Below are positions 57,641 through 64,000 of a DNA stretch of 64,000 nt, piece by piece (position 1 is the stretch's first letter; each line of letters opens with the position of its first letter). The position numbers and the translations under genes were made by a program. Location of the stretch: NCBI GenBank assembly GCA_023101725.1, contig JALJCO010010304.1, forward strand, positions 310,001-374,000. Reading direction: 5' to 3'. Below the pieces are notes generated by a model. That model had not been told where the DNA came from. It ran no database searches and saw only the letters and a list, made by a program, of their open reading frames with translations. The DNA is from Atherinomorus stipes (lineage: Eukaryota; Chordata; Actinopteri; Atheriniformes; Atherinidae).

Positions 57641-58865
57641 AGGAGCCATATCATGAAAAATGGACTTTTAAGAGCTTTTCAGCGTGTTACTGTGTTATTT
57701 CCTCATTAAAAAAAACTTCATTTAAGTCGTTTTTTTCTTCCTTTGTGCATATTTGAGTAATATATATGAACATCCAGGCAAAGCTGTAGCTTCCTTAACT
57801 CATTCACTGCCATTGACGTCTATAGCCGTATACAGCGGGGCAAAAAAGTATCACAATTTTCACCAGATATCGCCAGATTGTCACCAGATTGTGTTCAGGT
57901 CAATAGCTCTACTAGAAATATATTTTGGAAGAAAAATGTTGACATGTTCAATACTATTTCCCTTGCTGTATATGGCTATAAACGTCAATGGCAGTGAATG
58001 AGCTAACCTATACAAACTCTCTGAGGAAGAAACTAACACCTGCAGGAAGATTTCCTCAGAGACAAGCAGCCATCAGCTAACAGACGATGATCCAGAGTTC
58101 AGGAGAATTTCGTTTATTTATTTATTTTTTAAGCTCTAGAGGACGGCAAGTTGGGATAAATGTGGTTGCGTTCAGCGTGGGAGTTCATTTGTTGTACTGG
58201 ACGAAGCGACTTGCCAGAAGTGGTTGGATTATAACTTCAGGAGCAGAAAAAAAACTCAACTTTGTGTTAACTTCACTCCTGACAACTTCATGAATCTCAG
58301 GCAGTAAAGTGTTTTTTTCTCTGGGATTACTTCTGAAACCTGACGCAGTTCCTACTATAAAAACGCCTCACGGACAGACAACAGCACCGGTGAGTGAAAC
58401 ATCTCTCAGCTCAATGCTAACTGTTAGCCTATGATTTGTTTGCTAATTTACTTACTTGTAAGGGGTCTCTGTGGTACTTCTGTGGTACTGCATGTACTTC
58501 AAACTCCATATCAGACTCTGGGTCGAGCGCATACAGCTCCATAACAGGCTGGCCGTTTTATCCCGTCGATCGGAGTCCGATTATCCATCAATGTTTACAA
58601 ATAACATCCATGTGAGCTGCCGGTGCTACAAACAATTCTGTGACCCTTCAGAATCAGTGTCTCTTCCGGGCGACGCTGTTGCAATTGGTCGAGAGCTCCG
58701 TAGTTCAGTACAGTCAGCCATCTTACTTCCATGTTGGAAATTAGACGCATAAAAAAACTAATATTTAACATCAAATTAGTTTCTGTAGCAGCGATGGGAA
58801 CATATTTAGCTTATAAATGCTTGTATTTGACTTTTGGAACGTATGAAAAGCATGATACAGCTCCT
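57641..58865. mobile_element. TTAA-flanked non-autonomous DNA element, family A, copy 2 (complete)
   Basis: Flanked by TTAA at 57637-57640 and 58866-58869. Ends AGGAGCCATATCATG and, inverted, AGGAGCTGTATCATG. The empty target can be read from the SINE at 49833-50222, where the TTAA is uninterrupted. Length 1225 bp including the nested 204-bp insertion. No transposase frame is seen. It is the undamaged copy of the element at 1-1351. Confidence 0.9.
57799..58002. mobile_element. Short TTAA-type MITE nested in family A copy 2 (family C)
   Basis: Inverted repeats start CTCATTCACTGCCATTGACG on both ends and continue to GTATACAGC or ATATACAGC. TTAA precedes the left end (57795-57798); the right flank is CTAA, a one-base decay. 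The other copy of the host element (1-1351) lacks this insertion. Confidence 0.88.
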
Positions 58866-58869
58866 TTAA

Positions 58870-61807
58870 CCTAACACCATCGAAAAGCATTTTTTGTATT
58901 TTTCGCTTCTAGGCGCCAAAGTCGCAATTATTGCGACAAGCAACATTATTGAATAAAACAGATCTTATCTTTAAATCTATAGCTTTCTGCTGTTACTGCT
59001 TGGTCTTAGTCCATGGTCACATCATACTGCTTTACTCCTGGCGTCATTTTTGAGTGTCTTTCTATTTTTAAAAAAATCAGAGAAAAAAAGGTTTGAAACT
59101 CGACACCTGCTGCCTGCGCGTGGGGCTGCAGAGCGAGTGACAGAAAAGGCTGAAGTAGCAGCGTGCTGGAAAAAATGAGAGACAGATCGCGACTTTTATA
59201 AAAAAAAACTAAATGCCCAGAGGCCTTTACAGAGAGGACAATGTGCTGCACTGATCTTTGCTGATCAGGATTAAGAGACAATCAGCTAATGATGATGACT
59301 CGTCAGAGACGAGTGACTGACGACGCAGCGTGCCCTCACGCTGCACAAACTGTCACAAACCACACTGATGATGGTGAGTTTTCTCCAATGCGGTGATGGA
59401 AGAAAGAAAGAGGGGGCATGTGGGCAGAAGAAGGGATAATCAAAATAAGGGAGTAAATGATGAAGGCTGGAAATATCTAAGAGGTGAGGAAGTGATCCAT
59501 AAATGGATCAAAAACTCTGGTGAGCCAGTGGGACATTGCGGAGACGAGGATCTCACAGATGCTCTTGCATGTGATTTACTGTCTGTTTTTGGATGAGAGG
59601 ATTTTGGACAATTTGCACACCTGGCTTTAGCAAAGTGATGACAAGGAACAGATTTGAGATGAGATCCTATCTTTCCTCCACTAATGATCATGTTGAGAGG
59701 GGTCAGCGAGGTAATGACATATTAGAAATCTATCAAATTTTACCTATTGATATACAAATTAGAGTAGTAAATATACTCCTATCAGATTTCTGTTCATTTA
59801 TTCTCAGGATGAGAGTATGGAAAAAAATCAGTGAAAAAATTAAATGAAATTAAAAAGATTTACTATGTAAATTTATTCGGAATTCTGTTTTGCTGAATTT
59901 TACCTGCTGATATACAAAAAAAAAGCTAATTTACCCCAAACAAACTCCTTTTTCTCTATTTGAGCATGAGATGACTGTGCATTTTTTTTTTCCTGTGTAT
60001 AAATATGTTCAAAAATCAGTTTACTGAAAGTTACGCAATCCAACATGGCTGCTGCCTGGTGATGTCACAATATGCAAATTACATGAGGAAATTTACTCCC
60101 ATGACAAACTCTAGCTTATTGTGAATATTTCTCTCGTTTACATTATGAATTTTTCTCTCACCACCTCCAAGCTACAGCCTTCTGAAATCTTAAAGTCCAA
60201 ATGGAAAATTTTCCTAAACTCTGGCGCCTAAAGGGTTAACCATATTCATAGGCTGTTATAGGCGCCAACATTCATTAAACATAAAAATGTTGACATGAAC
60301 TAAAATACCATAGATTAATAATGGGAAAAATTGTGTCCACAATAAGGAATTTTACTATTATGTATTAAGCTGTAATTCTGCAGTTTATCCTTTTACAGAA
60401 TGGTTCAGTACATATGACAGTGAATACTTCCTATAGCTTATGAAGCACATGAAAAAAATGGAAAAAATGACAATGTCACTCTCACATTCAAAATGTGTGA
60501 GCCTTGCACAGATGTTTGCTGTATTTTTCAAGGCCAAAATGGCACTAAAGTCATTTCTGCGCATCAGCTTCAGGTCTGACGTTTTTAAGCTGAACAGGTA
60601 ATGGCAGGTGTGATTGTCTGTGATTGTCCCTGTCTGAAGAAACTGTCTGCATCCTCCAGCATTCATGTGTCGATGATTGACAAGAACATACATTAGGCTT
60701 GTACGTTACGTTTTCTGTGCTGTTGAGAAAAACAGGGATGTAATTAGCAGATTTACTACTCGTAAGCAGCAAATTTCCATTTAAAAAGGTGGAGGAGTGA
60801 AAAGTTAAGCAGAGATTGGCTGTCTCTTCTCCTCCCTGATTAATTCTGCTCGCCTCAGATTCAGTCCTCCGTCTATGTCTCCATCAAAGCCCTTACAATG
60901 CAAGCTAATCGTCGGCTACCTCCATGTATCTCTCATGAACTGCAAATGAAAGGCAGAGGAAAGACTCGTGTTTGACTCTGCGCTACATCCTGGCTGTGAG
61001 ATCACCATGACAAGCCTCACTTAAGACATATTTCCTTACGTTTAAAAGAAGTTGTGCCTCGCAATGAAACTTTCACTGTTGGAGGAAGAACCTAACAAGC
61101 ATGTACTTATCAGCTTTAAATGTCAGCCGAAGCTAACTGGAGTGTTCATCTGGTCACTGCAGTTAATAAGCTCTGCAGCTTACAGTTGGATGATTTCAAC
61201 TGTCTTTTTATGTTTGAATAATCAGACTCCACTGGCCTGGATTCAACTTTTATTCTGCAGAAAAGTTCAGAGGAGTCCAATTAAACCTTCTAACGTTGGA
61301 TTTGTGACTCAACCTTGTACTCTAACCCCAAACCCAGACTGACTGAACCAAATGCATAATGTATTCCTTCAGTTCAGCTTGCATTATGTGACAGTGATTG
61401 ATGGCGCCTCTTGCCAAACACACACACACAGTCAAGAGAGTCGGACTGTTGACTTGTTTTGCACTTTGACACTAACAAGGTGAGATTTTAAACCCATTGG
61501 TGCAAAATAAACAATCTGCTCTGGTCATCATCACCAGTCAGAAATCTGGTTAAAAATAACGATGAAAAACAAAAAACAGAACTATATAACAAACCTTATC
61601 AAATCAATATTATTAAAATAGTTAACTGTCTCAACCTGGCCCATTTATAATCTGATTTTAAACCAGCTGCAAATCATAGTTTATTCAGGAACAGGCAGAG
61701 TTACAGCACTGAATAACTGGCTTGTAAGAGTTTTACCAGTATCTCCAACTTAGACGCTACGTAGACCTGTAGGTTAAAGGACTTCACATTAGCAAGAGTT
61801 TTAGATA
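58870..61807. other. Mostly unassigned; possible decayed element at about 58911-60233
   Basis: TAGGCGCCAAAGTCGC at 58911 and, inverted, TTTAGGCGCCAGAGTTTAGG at about 60215-60233 (next to GGGTTAACC) may be the ends of another TTAA-type element. The frames between 59393 and 59847 show no transposase motif. The remainder to 61807 has no recognised feature. Confidence 0.3.
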
Positions 61808-62792
61808 GAGATGTCTCCATCAGGTTTTTTGCCCCCGAGTCCGATTCATTTGATTTTGAGGATTGGCTAATACAGAGTCCTGATCTGCTACTTCTATAAT
61901 AAAATATTTTTTTTTATTTTACTTTATAGGACACCTCCTATAATCAGTTACATTCTTCAAATCACATTTAAAAAAAATATATATAGCCTACATTTGTATA
62001 CCAAACTAAATAAATTAATGAGGGATTGATCATTTATCAAAGTCTGTAGAATCACAACGGAAACTATTTGGGTGTTTCTCCATTTCTCTGAAGCATGGGA
62101 ACAAATGATTCTCTCTCTGTTGGACAGCAAATGAAAAAAACACTGTAGATTTTATATAAACTGTGAAACAACAGAAAATATAATGTGTGCTTTGGTTTTA
62201 CCCAGTTATGTAATGGCAAACAAAGTTTAACCAGCATTCATTTCTTTTTTTCTGTCACTCCGAGTTTGTCACACAGCAGCAGCCCTGTGAAACCCGCACT
62301 GGTGCATGCGCTGTACCAGTAACGTTAACCCAGCACATCGTCACGTTGCGTGGCTAAATATGAACAGAGTGTTACATTATGTTGAGTTTATTGTCGTATG
62401 TTTTGACAAATGGATCAAACTTTCTGAACTCCGCCCAGTTCGGCAGTACAGCCGCGTTCACTGTCGTTAACGTCTGGATTAACAGCTGCTCCTGCGTTAG
62501 ATTTAACTCCTGTCCTGCCCGGTGATGCTGCAGCATACAGCACTGAGCTGCGTGCAGGACCCAGCGGTTCATATGAGGCGGAACCAAACCAGCCGCTGGT
62601 CAGAAAACCGCAACTGACAGGAAAACCACGCAGAGGAGAAAGAGATGCAGGCCAACGAGAGGGGTGATGTTGCTGCTGCCGTGTTAAGGAAACATTTACC
62701 CGATTCCTGATCGGGACGCAACAGCCGATTCCGAACAAGTCTGAAACTACACGATCAGGCCGATTTCCGATCACGTGATCGGATCGGGACAT
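61808..62792. mobile_element. hAT-like element, right terminus lost
   Basis: The left end TAGAGATGTCTCCATCAGG followed by GAGTCCGATTCATTTGATTT, and the right end CACGTGATCGGATCGGGACAT, resemble opposite ends of a common fish hAT family (from memory). The right side stops before the final complementary bases, where the G-rich domain begins. No duplication is visible. Confidence 0.6.
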
Positions 62793-63900
62793 TGTTGGTG
62801 GGGGGGTGGGAGGGGGGGGAGAGGGAAAAAAAAAGGAAGAATTGTGTGCTGTTAGGTTTTCGTGGGTTAAAGTAGTAATGGGCCCTAGTTTTGTGCTTGG
62901 TTGTGGATGTCTTAGATGTGCTTTGTCTCCAGCGAATGGAGGGCGCAGTTTTTCAGAAGATGAGCGCGAAGAAGTGGTGAAGGCCCCTGTGGATGGCTAG
63001 TGAGATTTTAAGGTCTGCGGCACCACCAAGGGTGAGGTTTGGTGGCAGGGTGTAGGCGATGGGAGGACGATGGTGGGGCTGGGTTTTGGATCGTTGGAGT
63101 GGGTGTTGGGGGCTGGCCTGTGGGCCGTTGTGTGGAGGTGTGGGCCGCTGTGGAGGGTCTCCCCTGTTGTTTGTTGTTTGAGGGGCTGTGTTTTGAGAGC
63201 CGGGGGTTTTTTCCTCCCCCTTTTTGGGTGGGGGGGAGGTTTGTGGTGTGAGGGTGGGGGGTGTTGATGAGTAGGAGAGTGGGTTAGGGTGGGGGTGAGG
63301 TGAGGTGGGGTGGGGTGTGTCGTTGTCTGGGGTGGTGGGTTGTGCTTTTGTCTTGGGTTGGGAAATTAGTTGTGAATAGGGTGTGGCGCTGTCATGAGTG
63401 CAGAGGGTGTGCCAAGAGGTGAAGAAGTGTTGTGTGCAGTGTTAGGTTGGATGGCTAAACTTTGTGGGGTGGGGTTAAAAGGTATGAGTTGAAAGGTGGG
63501 GTCTTTGTTGCGGCTGAGAGGGGGTTGGCTGGGTGAGCAGGGTTGAAATTGTGTTAAGTTTCTGTTTGGTTTGTTCAAATCGTTTTGTTTTGTTTGAATG
63601 GGTGTGTAATGTTTTGATGGAGTGGGAATGTTTGTGAAAGCAAAAATTGGTATTTATAGGTGAATAGAATTAGGGCTTGAAGAAAAGGAGGAGGTATTGA
63701 TAACGAGTTTGTGATGTGTCTCTGCTGTCCCTAGATTGTAGGCCGGAGGGGTTCGATGGAAATTAAAAAAAAGGGGACAGGGGGTTTGTTTGTTTAAAAG
63801 TGAGAAGTTTAGAAAATTCGGTTTGTTGCTGCGGCTGTGGACAGTGTAAAGATTCACCAGGAAAAATGAGGTCAGAATTTAAGGGAGAGAGAGATTTTTG
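62793..63900. other. Strongly G-rich, C-poor plus-strand domain
   Basis: From 62797 the plus strand is dominated by G and T, with runs such as GGGGGGGTGGGAGGGGGGG and many GGTGGGG clusters. The line 63241-63300 contains no C at all. No reading frame there carries a known motif. The skew stays strong to about 63560 and then weakens. Confidence 0.85.
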
Positions 63901-64000
63901 CTATTGTAAATGCTTTGTGAGGTATTGAATGATCTTGGGTGTATTGCTACCAGAGAGATATACTACATTGTATACCCGGCGAAGATTACTGTACAAATGT

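Noticed and set aside
62415..62792. 125-codon antisense frame
   Set aside because: It is inside a hAT-like non-autonomous element with palindromic ends, and its N-terminus is the element terminus.
1..64000. CRISPR array, operon or bacterial-type defence system
   Set aside because: Sequence character and repeats are those of a vertebrate nuclear genome. No regularly spaced repeat array or bacterial gene was seen.

Overview
The window looks like non-coding, repeat-rich nuclear DNA of a teleost fish, probably a spiny-rayed (percomorph) species. The basis is the repeat complement: an L2-clade LINE with a GDSL-type ORF1 and a (CTTGC)n tail, Tc1-mariner with TA duplications, hAT, PIF/Harbinger-like and TTAA-flanked non-autonomous DNA elements, and tRNA-derived SINEs. 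I found no host protein-coding exon, rRNA or intact tRNA gene that I can defend. Every convincing coding stretch belongs to a transposable element. The window is therefore intergenic or deep intronic.

Layout. 1-4.3 kb: an antisense L2 fragment split by a 1.95 kb insertion (candidate solo LTR) and cut on its left by a TTAA-flanked element. 5.7-8.0 kb: a second L2-like fragment interrupted by a decayed Tc1 transposon. 9.1-15.3 kb: a jockey/Rex-like LINE fragment interrupted by a nearly intact 4.9 kb L2 element with ORF1 and ORF2. 16.8-25.4 kb: GCTGGGTTA repeats, a TIR element carrying a SINE and a hairpin, a PIF/Harbinger-like element with a hAT inside it, two further LINE fragments and a second Harbinger-like element. 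27.9-34.0 kb: nested hAT elements, an element with a 9-bp target duplication, and a foldback element carrying a miniature LTR retrotransposon (TRIM). 34-48 kb: sparse remnants, three TTAA-flanked elements (two of them sharing a junction) and hAT ends. 48.9-53.5 kb: a minisatellite, a TIR element with a SINE inside, and an antisense LINE fragment. 56-58.9 kb: a Tc1 end fragment and a three-level nest of SINE, TTAA element and second TTAA element. 61.8-64 kb: a truncated hAT-like element next to a strongly G-rich, C-poor domain.

No genes act together here. What links the features is insertion history. In about ten places I could read target-site duplications or compare an occupied site with an empty copy elsewhere in the window, which gives insertion order. 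The points most worth a second look are the TRIM with a tRNA-Pro-type primer site and no coding capacity, the L2 element whose ORF1 and ORF2 share a frame with one UGA between them and no AUG before the endonuclease, the number of distinct TTAA-flanked families, and the G-rich domain at the right edge.
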